From positions 1-64,000 of the forward strand of contig NZ_BNAR01000026.1 in the NCBI RefSeq assembly GCF_014653695.1: a stretch of 64,000 bases of DNA, written 5' to 3'. The stretch is from Lentzea cavernae (GTDB lineage Bacteria > Actinomycetota > Actinomycetes > Mycobacteriales > Pseudonocardiaceae). Positions 36,429 to 45,220 of the stretch are shown here, piece after piece (the first letter of the stretch is position 1; every line of letters begins with the position of its first letter). The notes below the pieces were generated by a model, which worked only from the letters and a program-made list of their open reading frames with translations, was not told the origin of the DNA and did not search any database. The position numbers and the translations under genes are program-made.

Positions 36429-37601
36429 TCAGCACTGGGCGACAGGCCGGCCCGTCGTCAACGGTCCATCGGCGCGCGCGTCCAGCAGCAGAGGCACCAA
36501 AGCACGCCCCTCCTGCTTCAACGGCACGATCCGGTCGCCGCCGCGCAGGTACTGGGACTTCACCCCGTGCAACGCCAACTCGTCCTGCACCTCGACGTAC
36601 TGCGCACCGGTCAGCACGTACCCGCACGGCGGCGTGGCGACCACGTCCGAAGGATCCGGCGCCTGGTTGTCCGCCCCGCCGAAGTAGATCGGCCCGGTCC
36701 GCACGGCACGGGAAGCCGCATTGGCCGCCTCGATGGCCGAACGGTTCGCGCGCACGAACGACTGCGTGCCGTCCAGAGCCAGCAGGTGCGAGTCGACTCG
36801 GAAGGCAGGTGTGTTGTCGACGTTGGTCTCCACCAGCAGGCCCATGCCGTGCTTCAGCCCACCGGTGTTGCGCAGGATGCGCTCCTGGCCGTCGCCCGCC
36901 ACCTGGCGAACGGGCTCACCGGTCACCGGGTCGACGTAGATGCCGTAGACACCGGACGTGCGCCCGGCGGCCTCCACCGAAGGCCGGACGTACGAGCGCG
37001 ACAACGTCTCCGACAGGTCGTGCACGCCAGGAGCGACGTTGAGGTTGCGCGGCCACAGCCACAGGACGTCCTTCACGTAGTACGGCTCGGAGGGGCCGAA
37101 CTCGTGCAGGTCGTGGATGACGTCGGGCTGCCAGTCGCGGATCACGGCGGCCATCGCGCGGGCCTCGGCGGTGCGCAGCAGCAGGTGGTCGCGGTTGATG
37201 TCGATGCCGGCGGAGTTGCCGCGGGTGTCGGCGGCGCGGCCGTCCGGGTTGGCGTTCGGGACGAAGAGGTACGTCACGTCGGACGAGCGCGGCAGGGAGC
37301 GCATGCGGATCAGGCACGCCTCGCGGCCCGCGGGTTCGTCGCCGTGCTGGGAGCAGATGAAGAGAACCACCGTGCGCGCGGTGCGGGTACCCACGCGCAC
37401 GAGTTGAACCGGGCGGCCCTGGGTCGTCGTCCCGATCTGGGTGACGGGCAGGCCGGTGGCCCGCAGGTAGGCCTGTTCCTCGGTTTCGGTGGTCCACTTG
37501 CCGGTGAGCTCGAATCCGGTGCGCGGGGGTGGTGCGGCGACGGCCGGAACAGCTACCAGCGACGAGACAGCGGTCAGCAGAGCGATCAACAGTCCCCTCA
37601 T
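36429..37601 (-). CDS. secreted M14-family zinc carboxypeptidase
   Basis: A 390-residue exported peptidase. MRGLLIALLTAVSSLVAVPA is a signal peptide. Zinc ligands appear in QHGDEPAGRE (H-x2-E) and in DVIHDLHEF (His), with substrate Arg in GIDINRDHLLL and a candidate catalytic Glu in GLLVETNVD. It starts at ATG 37601, overlapping the pnuC stop by 4 bases, so the two are coupled. Likely cleaves C-terminal residues outside the cell. Confidence 0.85.
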   Translation of the reverse strand: MRGLLIALLTAVSSLVAVPAVAAPPPRTGFELTGKWTTETEEQAYLRATGLPVTQIGTTTQGRPVQLVRVGTRTARTVVLFICSQHGDEPAGREACLIRMRSLPRSSDVTYLFVPNANPDGRAADTRGNSAGIDINRDHLLLRTAEARAMAAVIRDWQPDVIHDLHEFGPSEPYYVKDVLWLWPRNLNVAPGVHDLSETLSRSYVRPSVEAAGRTSGVYGIYVDPVTGEPVRQVAGDGQERILRNTGGLKHGMGLLVETNVDNTPAFRVDSHLLALDGTQSFVRANRSAIEAANAASRAVRTGPIYFGGADNQAPDPSDVVATPPCGYVLTGAQYVEVQDELALHGVKSQYLRGGDRIVPLKQEGRALVPLLLDARADGPLTTGRPVAQC

Positions 37602-38221
37602 AGAGGAGACTTTGCCGCCTGTGTCAACCGGCGGGCGGTGCGGTTCCAGTCGATGAAACCGTGGATCACCAGGCCCGCGAAGATCACGTAGACGAACGCG
37701 CTGAAGTACAGGCCCGACTGGATCTGCAGCGGCACGCCGACGGCGTCGACCACCAGCCACACCAGCCAGAACTCCACCAGCCCGAGGCCCTGCAGGGCGA
37801 ACGCCAGGACCGTGCCGATGAAGATCGCGGCGTCCGGCCACGGCGCCCACGAGGCGTCCAGCGCGTCCAGCACCAGCGCGAACACGACCGTGCCCACGAC
37901 GAACGCACCGGCGACCGCCAGTCGTTCGCGCGTCGAGCCCTTGCGCACCACGACGCCGAAGACCGGGTCACGGCGACGCACCCACGCGTACCAGCCGTAG
38001 ACGGCGATCGCGCCGACGGCGACCTGCCGCGTCGCGAGTCCGCCCAGGTGCGCGGACATGTAGACCGTGAACAGCAACGCGACCGAGACCAGCTGAACGG
38101 GCCAGGTCAAGAGTGAACGGCGCTGCGCGAGGAACACCACCGCGAGCGCGAGCACCTGCCCGACCAGCTCCGTGTACGCGATCTTCTGCCCGAAGATCGT
38201 CAATCCCAGCTCGTACCACAC
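37598..38221 (-). CDS. pnuC: nicotinamide riboside transporter PnuC
   Basis: A 207-residue membrane protein of the PnuC family with about seven helices and the aromatic-rich motifs AIAVYGWYAWVRR and FWLVWLVVDAV. It imports an NAD precursor by facilitated diffusion. The GTG at 38221 has GGGGGA about 7 bases upstream. It is divergent from the phytase gene with only 54 bases between them. Confidence 0.9.
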   Translation of the reverse strand: MWYELGLTIFGQKIAYTELVGQVLALAVVFLAQRRSLLTWPVQLVSVALLFTVYMSAHLGGLATRQVAVGAIAVYGWYAWVRRRDPVFGVVVRKGSTRERLAVAGAFVVGTVVFALVLDALDASWAPWPDAAIFIGTVLAFALQGLGLVEFWLVWLVVDAVGVPLQIQSGLYFSAFVYVIFAGLVIHGFIDWNRTARRLTQAAKSPL

Positions 38222-38275
38222 GGTTGTTCCCCCGCGGTTCAGTCGCAGTACACCGGTGTTTCCTACGGTCCCACC

Positions 38276-39367
38276 ATGTCATCTTCCTTAGCACTCGCGC
38301 TCGTGCCTTTGTTCCTGACCACTCCTGTGCCACCGGTCATCACACCGAGTGTCGTCACGCAGACGTTCGAGGAGCCCGCCGACGCGGACGACCCGGCCAT
38401 CTGGGTGAACCCGCGCAACACCGAACGCAGTGTGGTGCTGGGCACGCTCAAGGAAGGCGGCCTGGCGGCGTTCGACCTCAACGGCCGCACGATCGGCGTC
38501 CACCCGGCGCCCGCGCCGCCCACCCCGGACGCCAAGCCCGGCCGCTTCAACAACGTCGACCTGCTCGGCGACCTCGCGTTCGTCAGCGACCGCGGCCGTG
38601 ACCGGATCCGGGTGTTCCAAGTGGACGAACGCGGTGCGAGGGACGTCACGAACCCCGCTACCAAGCCGGTGTTCAGCAAGACCGAGGCGGAGGTCGACGA
38701 CCAGCACACGGTCTACGGCCTGGCCTCCGGTCGGATCAACGGCAAGGACGTCGTCGTCACCAGCCGGCGCAGCGAGACGAGCATCGCGCTCCTGCAGGTC
38801 ACCAAAGACCGCAGGACCTACGACACCAGGAAGGTGTCCACACTGGACCTGCCGAGCACCTTCACGCTGCCGAACGGCAAGCAGTGGACCGTGTGCGGCG
38901 AACCCGGCGAGGGCCCGCAGGTCGAGGGCATGGTGATCGACGAGAGGACGAACACCCTGTACGCCGCGCAGGAGGACGTCGGCATCTGGCGCATCCCGTT
39001 GCGTTCCAACGGATTCGGCAAGCCGCAGCTCGTCGACAAGGTCCGCGCCTGGGGCGCGCCGCAGAAGTTCAACCCGGAAACGGAGGAGTGCGAGCCCGAC
39101 GGCCCGAACCCCGGCTTCGGCGGCAAGTGGCTCGAGGCCGACGCCGAGGGCCTCACGATCGCGGACGACGTGCTGCTCGCCTCCAGCCAGGGCGACTCGC
39201 GGTTCGTCGCCTACCGCAAGGCCGACATGGTGCCGCTGAGGGACTTCCGCGTCAAGGACGTGGAGCACTCCGACGGCGCCGACATCGTCCTCGGCAAGCT
39301 CAACCTCTTCGTGGTCCACGACGGTGAACGTCCGAACGGCACCGGTTTCGCGTTCATCAGGTTCTAG
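38276..39367 (+). CDS. secreted beta-propeller phytase
   Basis: A 363-residue protein with a signal peptide (SSLALALVPLFLTTPVPP) and beta-propeller phytase features: EEPADADDPAIWVNPRN, RFNNVDLLGDLAFVSDRG, HTVYGLASG, GPQVEGMVIDE and WLEADAEGLTI, which supply calcium and phosphate ligands in this family. It would release phosphate from phytate outside the cell. Ribosome site weak; transcript may be short-leadered. Confidence 0.88.
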   Translation: MSSSLALALVPLFLTTPVPPVITPSVVTQTFEEPADADDPAIWVNPRNTERSVVLGTLKEGGLAAFDLNGRTIGVHPAPAPPTPDAKPGRFNNVDLLGDLAFVSDRGRDRIRVFQVDERGARDVTNPATKPVFSKTEAEVDDQHTVYGLASGRINGKDVVVTSRRSETSIALLQVTKDRRTYDTRKVSTLDLPSTFTLPNGKQWTVCGEPGEGPQVEGMVIDERTNTLYAAQEDVGIWRIPLRSNGFGKPQLVDKVRAWGAPQKFNPETEECEPDGPNPGFGGKWLEADAEGLTIADDVLLASSQGDSRFVAYRKADMVPLRDFRVKDVEHSDGADIVLGKLNLFVVHDGERPNGTGFAFIRF

Positions 39368-39376
39368 TCTGTCCTG

Positions 39377-40417
39377 ATGGGGACATTGGGCCTGAACGCC
39401 CTCAACCGGGCACTGATCGAACGCCAGATGCTGCGCGAGCGCGCCGACATGAGCGCGCTCGCCGCCGTCGAACACCTCTTCGGCGTCCAGGCGCAGGAAC
39501 CGAAGTCGCCCTACGTCGGCCTGTGGGCACGCCTCCAGGACTTCCAGCCGAAAGAGCTCGAAGACCTGCTGACCGATCGGGAAGCGGTGCGGATCCTGCT
39601 GATGCGCGGCACGATCCACCTGGTCAGCGCCCGGGACGCACTCGCGCTGCGACCCCTCATGCAGCTCAGGCTCGACCGCGAACTGCAGAGCGGCCCGTTC
39701 GCCAAACGCCTGCAGGGCGTCGACCTCGACGCGGTCGCCGAAGCCGGTCGCGAGATCCTCGACGACCTCCCGCAGGGCACCGCGGACGCGGGAAGGCAGC
39801 TGCAGCCGCGCTGGCCCGACCGGGAGCACACGGTCCTCGGCAACGCGCTGCGCAACAAGCTCGCCCTCGTCCAGCTCCCGCCGCGCGGCCTGTGGCACCG
39901 CAGCGGCAGGGCCGTCTGCACGACCCTCGAGAACTGGCTGGGCAGGCCCCAGCAGGCCATGGACCGGCAGGAACTCGTCCTGCGCTACCTCAAGGCGTTC
40001 GGCCCCGCCACCGTCATGGACGCCCAGCAGTGGTCCGGTCTCACCCGGCTCGGCGAGGTCTTCGACGAGCTCAGGCCGCAGCTCGTGACGTTCCGCAACG
40101 AGGCGGGCAAGGAGCTGTTCGACCTCCCCGACGCCCCGCGCCCGGACCCGGACACCGAGGTTCCGGTCAGGCTGCTGCCCGAGTTCGACAACATCCTGCT
40201 CGCCCACGCCGACCGCCGCCGGGTGATCGCGGACGACCGGCTCGGCGTGGTCATCGGCGGCAAGCCCACGGTCCTCGTCGACGGGTACGTCGTCGCCACC
40301 TGGGCGATCGGCAAGGACCGGACGATCACCGTCGACTACATCGACGACCTGCCGCAGAGCAGGAAGAAGGCGGTCGCCGAGGAGTGCGACCGCCTCCAGG
40401 AGCGGATCAGGCCGTGA
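39377..40417 (+). CDS. winged-helix HTH_42 (DUF1006-like) protein
   Basis: A 346-residue protein of the winged-helix DNA-binding family related to YcaQ/AlkX: LNRALIERQMLRER start, HLFGVQAQEPKSPYVGLWARL, ILLMRGTIHLVSARDA and LLPEFDNILLAHADRRRV. YcaQ-type glycosylases unhook DNA crosslinks; this shorter branch is uncharacterised. It follows the phytase gene by 9 bases and overlaps the rmlB end by 11 bases. Confidence 0.8.
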   Translation: MGTLGLNALNRALIERQMLRERADMSALAAVEHLFGVQAQEPKSPYVGLWARLQDFQPKELEDLLTDREAVRILLMRGTIHLVSARDALALRPLMQLRLDRELQSGPFAKRLQGVDLDAVAEAGREILDDLPQGTADAGRQLQPRWPDREHTVLGNALRNKLALVQLPPRGLWHRSGRAVCTTLENWLGRPQQAMDRQELVLRYLKAFGPATVMDAQQWSGLTRLGEVFDELRPQLVTFRNEAGKELFDLPDAPRPDPDTEVPVRLLPEFDNILLAHADRRRVIADDRLGVVIGGKPTVLVDGYVVATWAIGKDRTITVDYIDDLPQSRKKAVAEECDRLQERIRP

Positions 40418-41381
40418 AGTCCCGCAACGGCTTCCACCACGCGGGGTGGTCGCGGTACCAGGCGACGGTGTCGGCGAGGCCCTGCTCGAACGGCACGAGC
40501 GGCTCGTAGCCGAGCTCGGCGCGGATCTTCGTGTCGTCCAGGGCGTACCGCTGGTCGTGCCCGAGCCGGTCGGCCACCCGCTCGACCAGCGCCGGACCCG
40601 CGCTGCACAGGTCGAGCAGGGCCTCGGTGATCTGCAGGTTGGTGCGCTCGTTGCCGCCACCGACGTTGTAGACCTCGCCGGCCCGCCCCGAGGTGAGCAC
40701 CAGCTGGATCGCCCGGCAGTGGTCGGACACGTGCAGCCACTCCCGCACGTTCGACCCGTCCCCGTACAACGGCACCTTGAGGCCGTTGAACAGGTTCGTG
40801 ATGAACAACGGGATCAGCTTCTCCGGGTGCTGGTACGGCCCGTAGTTGTTGGAGCAGCGCGTGATCGACACGTCCAGGCCGTGCGTCCGCCAGTACGCGC
40901 GGGCGATCAGGTCGCTGGACGCCTTCGAGGCGGCGTAGGGGGAGTTCGGCTGCAGCGGCCACGTCTCCGTCCAGGCGCCGTCGTCGATCGACCCGTACAC
41001 CTCGTCGGTGGACACGTGCACGACCCGGGACACCCCGGTGCGGCGGCAGGCCTCCAGCAGCGTCTGCGTGCCGAGGACGTTGGTAAGCACGAAGTCCGCG
41101 GCGGCCGTCAGCGAACGGTCCACGTGCGACTCGGCGGCGAAGTGCACCACCGCGTCGTGGCCCGGCAGCAGCTCCAGCAACAGCTCCAGGTCGCAGACGT
41201 CGCCTTCCACGAACGACATCCGCGGGTGCGACTCGGGCAGGTTCGCGCGGTTCCCGGCGTACGTCAGCTTGTCCAGCACGGTGACGTGCGCGTCCTCGTA
41301 ACCCGCGTACCCGCCGTCGAGCAGCGTGCGGGCGTAGTGCGAGCCGATGAACCCGGCCGCCCCGGTGACCAGCAGCTTCAC
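40407..41381 (-). CDS. rmlB: dTDP-glucose 4,6-dehydratase
   Basis: A 324-residue extended SDR. TGAAGFIGSHYA is the NAD loop; catalytic residues appear in STDEVYG (Thr-Asp-Glu) and YAASKASSD (Tyr-Lys). It converts dTDP-glucose to dTDP-4-keto-6-deoxyglucose, the entry to deoxysugars. Its start overlaps the rmlA stop by 4 bases, so RmlA product is passed on within one operon. rmlC and rmlD are not in the window. Confidence 0.95.
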   Translation of the reverse strand: MKLLVTGAAGFIGSHYARTLLDGGYAGYEDAHVTVLDKLTYAGNRANLPESHPRMSFVEGDVCDLELLLELLPGHDAVVHFAAESHVDRSLTAAADFVLTNVLGTQTLLEACRRTGVSRVVHVSTDEVYGSIDDGAWTETWPLQPNSPYAASKASSDLIARAYWRTHGLDVSITRCSNNYGPYQHPEKLIPLFITNLFNGLKVPLYGDGSNVREWLHVSDHCRAIQLVLTSGRAGEVYNVGGGNERTNLQITEALLDLCSAGPALVERVADRLGHDQRYALDDTKIRAELGYEPLVPFEQGLADTVAWYRDHPAWWKPLRDFTA

Positions 41382-42433
41382 GCCGCCACCTCCACGTGTG
41401 CGTCGTCACCGACGACCAGCCGGTGCTGCTTGCCCGACCCGACCCGCGCCTTCCGCCCGATCAGCGAGGTCTCGATGCCGGAGACGTTGTGCACGAAGGC
41501 ACCCGACAGCACGATCGAGTCGGACACCCCGGACTCGGTGATCCGGCAGTCCGCGCCGATGGCCGTGTACGGCCCGATGATCGACTCCTCGACCAGCGTG
41601 CCGGCACCGATGATCGCGGGCCCGACGATGCACGACCGCACGACGCGCGCGCCCTCCTCGACCACGACGTCCCCGATGAGCGTGCTCTCCTCGTCGACGA
41701 CGCCCTGGATGTCGGTGCGCAGCCTCTGCAGCACCTCGCGGTTGCACTCCAGCACGTCCTCGACCTTCCCGGTGTCCTTCCAGAACCCCGAGTAGATCCG
41801 TGCGCGCACGTCGCGGTCGTTCGTCACGAGCCACTGCAGCGCGTCGGTGATCTCCAGCTCGCCGCGCCACGACGGCTCGATCGCGTCCACGGCCTCGTGG
41901 ATGCGCGGGGTGAAGAAGTACACGCCGATCATGGCGAGGTCGCTGCGCGGCTCCTGCGGCTTCTCGACCAGCCGCGTCACGCGCGAGTTCTCGTCGACCT
42001 CCGCGACGCCGAACGCGCGCGGGTCCGGCACCTTGTAGACGACGACCTGGGCGGACGGCCGCACCGCCGCGAACTCGTCGGCGATCTCGGAGATCCCCTC
42101 GACGAGCATGTTGTCGCCCAGGTACATCACGAAGTCGTCGTCGCCGAGGAACGGCCGCGCGATCTTGACGCAGTGCGCGAGTCCCAGCGGCGAGTCCTGC
42201 GGGATGTACGTGATCGCCACGCCGAGGGCGGACCCGTCTCCCAGCACGTCGGAGATCTCGTGTGCGCGGTCGCCGACGATGATGCCGATCTCGGTGATCC
42301 CGATCTCGCGCAGGTTGTCCACCACGTACTCGAGCACGGGCTTGTTGGCGATCGGGATCAGTTGTTTCGGCATCGAGTAGCTGAATGGTCGCAGGCGTGT
42401 TCCCGCGCCTCCGGACAGCACCAGGGCTTTCAT
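41378..42433 (-). CDS. rmlA: glucose-1-phosphate thymidylyltransferase, long form
   Basis: A 351-residue nucleotidyltransferase with LSGGAGTRLRPFSYSMPKQL at its N-terminus and DGDN-type metal site (MYLGDNML), plus a C-terminal left-handed beta-helix (GDVVVEEGARVV, GPAIIGAGTLVEES). This long form (about 355 residues, StrD/AveBIII-like) is typical of antibiotic deoxysugar genes rather than the shorter feedback-controlled RmlA. It makes dTDP-glucose for RmlB. Confidence 0.92.
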   Translation of the reverse strand: MKALVLSGGAGTRLRPFSYSMPKQLIPIANKPVLEYVVDNLREIGITEIGIIVGDRAHEISDVLGDGSALGVAITYIPQDSPLGLAHCVKIARPFLGDDDFVMYLGDNMLVEGISEIADEFAAVRPSAQVVVYKVPDPRAFGVAEVDENSRVTRLVEKPQEPRSDLAMIGVYFFTPRIHEAVDAIEPSWRGELEITDALQWLVTNDRDVRARIYSGFWKDTGKVEDVLECNREVLQRLRTDIQGVVDEESTLIGDVVVEEGARVVRSCIVGPAIIGAGTLVEESIIGPYTAIGADCRITESGVSDSIVLSGAFVHNVSGIETSLIGRKARVGSGKQHRLVVGDDAHVEVAA

Positions 42434-42514
42434 GGAACGTCTCCTCCACCGTCACGTGGCACCGAGGTTCGCCGCCCTCGGTGGACCGCAACTGGAGAAC
42501 GACCTCAACAACGA

Positions 42515-42549
42515 GGAAGGGCCCGCGCTGCGGCAGCGCGGGTCCTTCC
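42515..42549 (-). terminator. terminator of the membrane-channel-like gene
   Basis: A 17-bp near-perfect inverted repeat (ggaagggcccgcgctgc / gcagcgcgggtccttcc, one mismatch) 13 bases after the stop at 42563 on the minus strand. Confidence 0.8.
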
Positions 42550-42562
42550 AGCGAGATCAGAC

Positions 42563-43333
42563 CTACCGGTCGGTCATCGGCATGCCCGACGGGGGCGTCG
42601 GCGCCTCGCTCATGCGGGCGCCCACGTTCTGGGGCATCTCCTGCGACGCACGCGGCATCGGCGACTGGGCCTGCGCCTCGTCCTGCACGCGGGTCAGCCA
42701 GCCCTCCCAGCGCTGCTGCATCGGGCGGACCAGGCCGCCGCCCACACCGATGATGACGACGCCGGCGACGGTCGCGAGCACGGCGATCAGGACCGGCATG
42801 GTCACCGAGATCGCGATGCCCAGCTGGTTGAGGGCGGCGATGACGCCGAGCGCCATCACGAAGCCGTAGGTGATGTTGCCCATGAGCTTCGTGTACGAGC
42901 GCTGGCCGAGCGCGCCGGTCACGAGGCCCTTGAGCGCCGTGCCGATGGCCGACGCGACGATCACGAGCACCAGCGCGACGACGATGCGCGGCAGGTACGC
43001 GATGACCTCGTTGAGCAGCGTGCTGACCGGGTTCGAGGCGCCGAAGACGCCGAACGCCAGCTGCAGCGCGATGAGCAGCACGAAGTAGTACACGATCTTG
43101 GCGATCAGACCGGAGGCGTCCATCGACGACTGCCGCATCGCGCTGTTGAGGCCGGACTTGTCGACCAGCTTCTCGAAGCCGACGCGCTTGAGCAGGAACC
43201 CGACGCCCTTGGCGAGTGCCTTCGCGATGAACCAGCCGATGAGCAGCACGACCAGGAAACCGAGCAGCTTCGGCACGAACGTGGCGATCATCGCCCACGC
43301 CTGGCCCAGGCCCTCGGTGATTTGCGAGCCCAC
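42563..43333 (-). CDS. mechanosensitive-channel-like membrane protein (conserved TM helix family)
   Basis: A 256-residue protein with four to five membrane helices: LLGFLVVLLIGWFIAKALAK, IVYYFVLLIALQLAFGVFG, IVVALVLVIVASAIGTALK and two near LNQLGIAISVTMPVLIAVLA. The repeated conserved TM-helix unit (PF05552-like) occurs in proteins related to small mechanosensitive channels. The cytoplasmic tail is Met/Pro/Gln-rich. GTG 43333 has AAGGAGG upstream; longer frames lack a site. Confidence 0.8.
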   Translation of the reverse strand: MGSQITEGLGQAWAMIATFVPKLLGFLVVLLIGWFIAKALAKGVGFLLKRVGFEKLVDKSGLNSAMRQSSMDASGLIAKIVYYFVLLIALQLAFGVFGASNPVSTLLNEVIAYLPRIVVALVLVIVASAIGTALKGLVTGALGQRSYTKLMGNITYGFVMALGVIAALNQLGIAISVTMPVLIAVLATVAGVVIIGVGGGLVRPMQQRWEGWLTRVQDEAQAQSPMPRASQEMPQNVGARMSEAPTPPSGMPMTDR

Positions 43334-43497
43334 GGGCCCTCCTTGAAAAAGTTGCGGTGAGTGAAGATCAGACGCGGTGATCGTTTCGTGGATCACACCG
43401 CTCCACAACTTCGACACTGCTACACGAAAGGGTGGCTGACGTGGATTTTTGTCGCAATACAGTCCAGAGTGGAACCACCGGTGGGGACCGGGGAGAG

Positions 43498-43532
43498 GGA
43501 AGGGCCCGCCACGCTCCGTGGCGGGCCCTTCC
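43498..43532. terminator. terminator of the alpha/beta-hydrolase gene
   Basis: A perfect 16-bp stem (ggaagggcccgccacg and complement) with a CTC loop, 9 bases beyond the stop at 43542 on the minus strand. It shares the arm GGAAGGGCCCGC with the hairpin at 42515. Confidence 0.85.
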
Positions 43533-43541
43533 ACATGTCCG

Positions 43542-45119
43542 CTACGGCCGCGCGGAGAACCCGCGGCCGTCGAGGTAGGCCTGGATGCCCTCCGGCGACA
43601 ACGCCGGCGCGGCCCCTCCCTGCCCGTCCTTCGGCACGTCCGGGCGCGGGTCGCCGGTGCACTCGGAGCTGCTGCCCGGCAGCGCGCCGTCGATCAGGTA
43701 CCGGTTGACCTTGGCGTCGACGCAGGCGTTGCCGCCGTTGTAGAGGCCGTGCTTGCCCTCGTCGGTGACGGTGATCAGGTTGTGCCCGAGCCGCCGCGCC
43801 ATCGCCGGGCCGCTCGCGTACTGGGTCTGCGTGTCGCCCTCGGACTGCACGACGACGCCGATCGGGTACCCGTCGCGCGCGATCTTGACCGGCGGCTCCG
43901 GCGGCGTGAACGAGCGGAACGTGCACGTCATCGGCGCTGCCCGGACGATGCCGAAGCCGTACGGGTAGCGGTCGCGGAACATCCGCATGTCCTCGTAGTA
44001 GACGTGCAGGTCGGTCGGCCAGTCCGACTCGCAGGTGACCGTGTCGAACACGCCGGAGCGCAGTTCCTCCAGACCGGTCTTCGCGAGCACCTGACCGGCC
44101 TTGGCGCCCTCGCTGTTCGCCGGCTTTTCCCCCGACCGCAGCTTGGTCACGATCGACGCGAGGTCCGACCACAGTGGACGGTAGCGGGCGCCGACGCCCA
44201 TGGCGCCGTCGAAGGACGACTGGTTGTGCTCACCGATCGGGGTGGTGTGCAGCTTCGTGGCGACCTTCTCGACCTCGGCGAGCACCTCGTCCCGCGACTT
44301 GCCCAGCCCGAACTTCTCGTTGCGCTCCCCCGCCCACGTCGCCCACGCCTCGACGTCGTGCCGGTACGCGATGGCCTGCTGGCGGAACTGCTCGTGCCAG
44401 ATCCACTCCGGGTGCACCGCGGAGTCGAGCACGCTGCGGTCGAGCCGGTTCGGGAACAACGTCCCGTACACCGCGCCCAGGTAGGTGCCGTAGGAGTAGC
44501 CCAGGTAGTTGATCTTCGACTCGCCCAGCACCGCGCGCACGACGTCCATGTCCCGCGCGGTGTTCGCGGTGCTGATGAACTGCCGGATCCCGCCGGCCGA
44601 CGTCTGGCACGCCTCCTCGGCCTCCCGCGCCTCGGCCGCCCACTTGCCGAACTCGCCGTCCGCGGGCCGGGACTCGGGCGCGGCGATCGCGGGCGCGCTG
44701 CGGCAGTTCAGCGCCGTCGACCCGCCGACACCGCGCGGGTCGATGCCGATCACGTCGTGGACCTGCGCGAGCTCGGACCTCGCCAGGAACAGCGGCAGCC
44801 CCAGCCCGGAACCGCCAGGTCCACCCGGATTGGTGAACAGCACGCCGCGCCTGCGGTCGGCGGCCGTGGCCTTCTTGCGGCTGACGGTCAGGTTGATCCG
44901 GTCTCCACCCGGTTTGGCGTAGTCGAGCGGCGCGACGAGCGTGGTGCATTCCAGTCCGGCGAGCTTTCCGCTGCACGGCGCCCACGTGACCGGTTGGGCG
45001 TGGAACTCGGCGAGGGGGTCGGGAGGATCGGCGGAGGCGCCCGCGCTCGTCGTCAGCAGCGTCATCACACTCAGGGCAAGGGCCGGGAACCTACGCAAGA
45101 CGAAACCTCCGCGCCGCAC
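43542..45119 (-). CDS. secreted alpha/beta-hydrolase, tripeptidyl-aminopeptidase type
   Basis: A 525-residue exported hydrolase (peptidase family S33 TAP-like). The signal peptide is RRFPALALSVMTLLTTSAGA; the nucleophile elbow is GYSYGTYLG; GGPGGSG forms the oxyanion region; the C-terminal TAP domain carries the His in DEGKHGLYNGGNACVD. It probably trims N-terminal tripeptides or hydrolyses esters outside the cell. Two starts have good sites: GTG 45119 (AGAGGT) and TTG 45098 (GGAGGT); the signal peptide works with either. Confidence 0.88.
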   Translation of the reverse strand: MRRGGFVLRRFPALALSVMTLLTTSAGASADPPDPLAEFHAQPVTWAPCSGKLAGLECTTLVAPLDYAKPGGDRINLTVSRKKATAADRRRGVLFTNPGGPGGSGLGLPLFLARSELAQVHDVIGIDPRGVGGSTALNCRSAPAIAAPESRPADGEFGKWAAEAREAEEACQTSAGGIRQFISTANTARDMDVVRAVLGESKINYLGYSYGTYLGAVYGTLFPNRLDRSVLDSAVHPEWIWHEQFRQQAIAYRHDVEAWATWAGERNEKFGLGKSRDEVLAEVEKVATKLHTTPIGEHNQSSFDGAMGVGARYRPLWSDLASIVTKLRSGEKPANSEGAKAGQVLAKTGLEELRSGVFDTVTCESDWPTDLHVYYEDMRMFRDRYPYGFGIVRAAPMTCTFRSFTPPEPPVKIARDGYPIGVVVQSEGDTQTQYASGPAMARRLGHNLITVTDEGKHGLYNGGNACVDAKVNRYLIDGALPGSSSECTGDPRPDVPKDGQGGAAPALSPEGIQAYLDGRGFSARP

Positions 45120-45220
45120 TGAAAGACCTCTGCTGCCCGAAGGTATGGCCGTTCAACCGGCCGCACGGGTTTCTGTCACCCGTACCGGTGATGTCACCTC
45201 ACTGGCCCTAAGCTGCGGGT

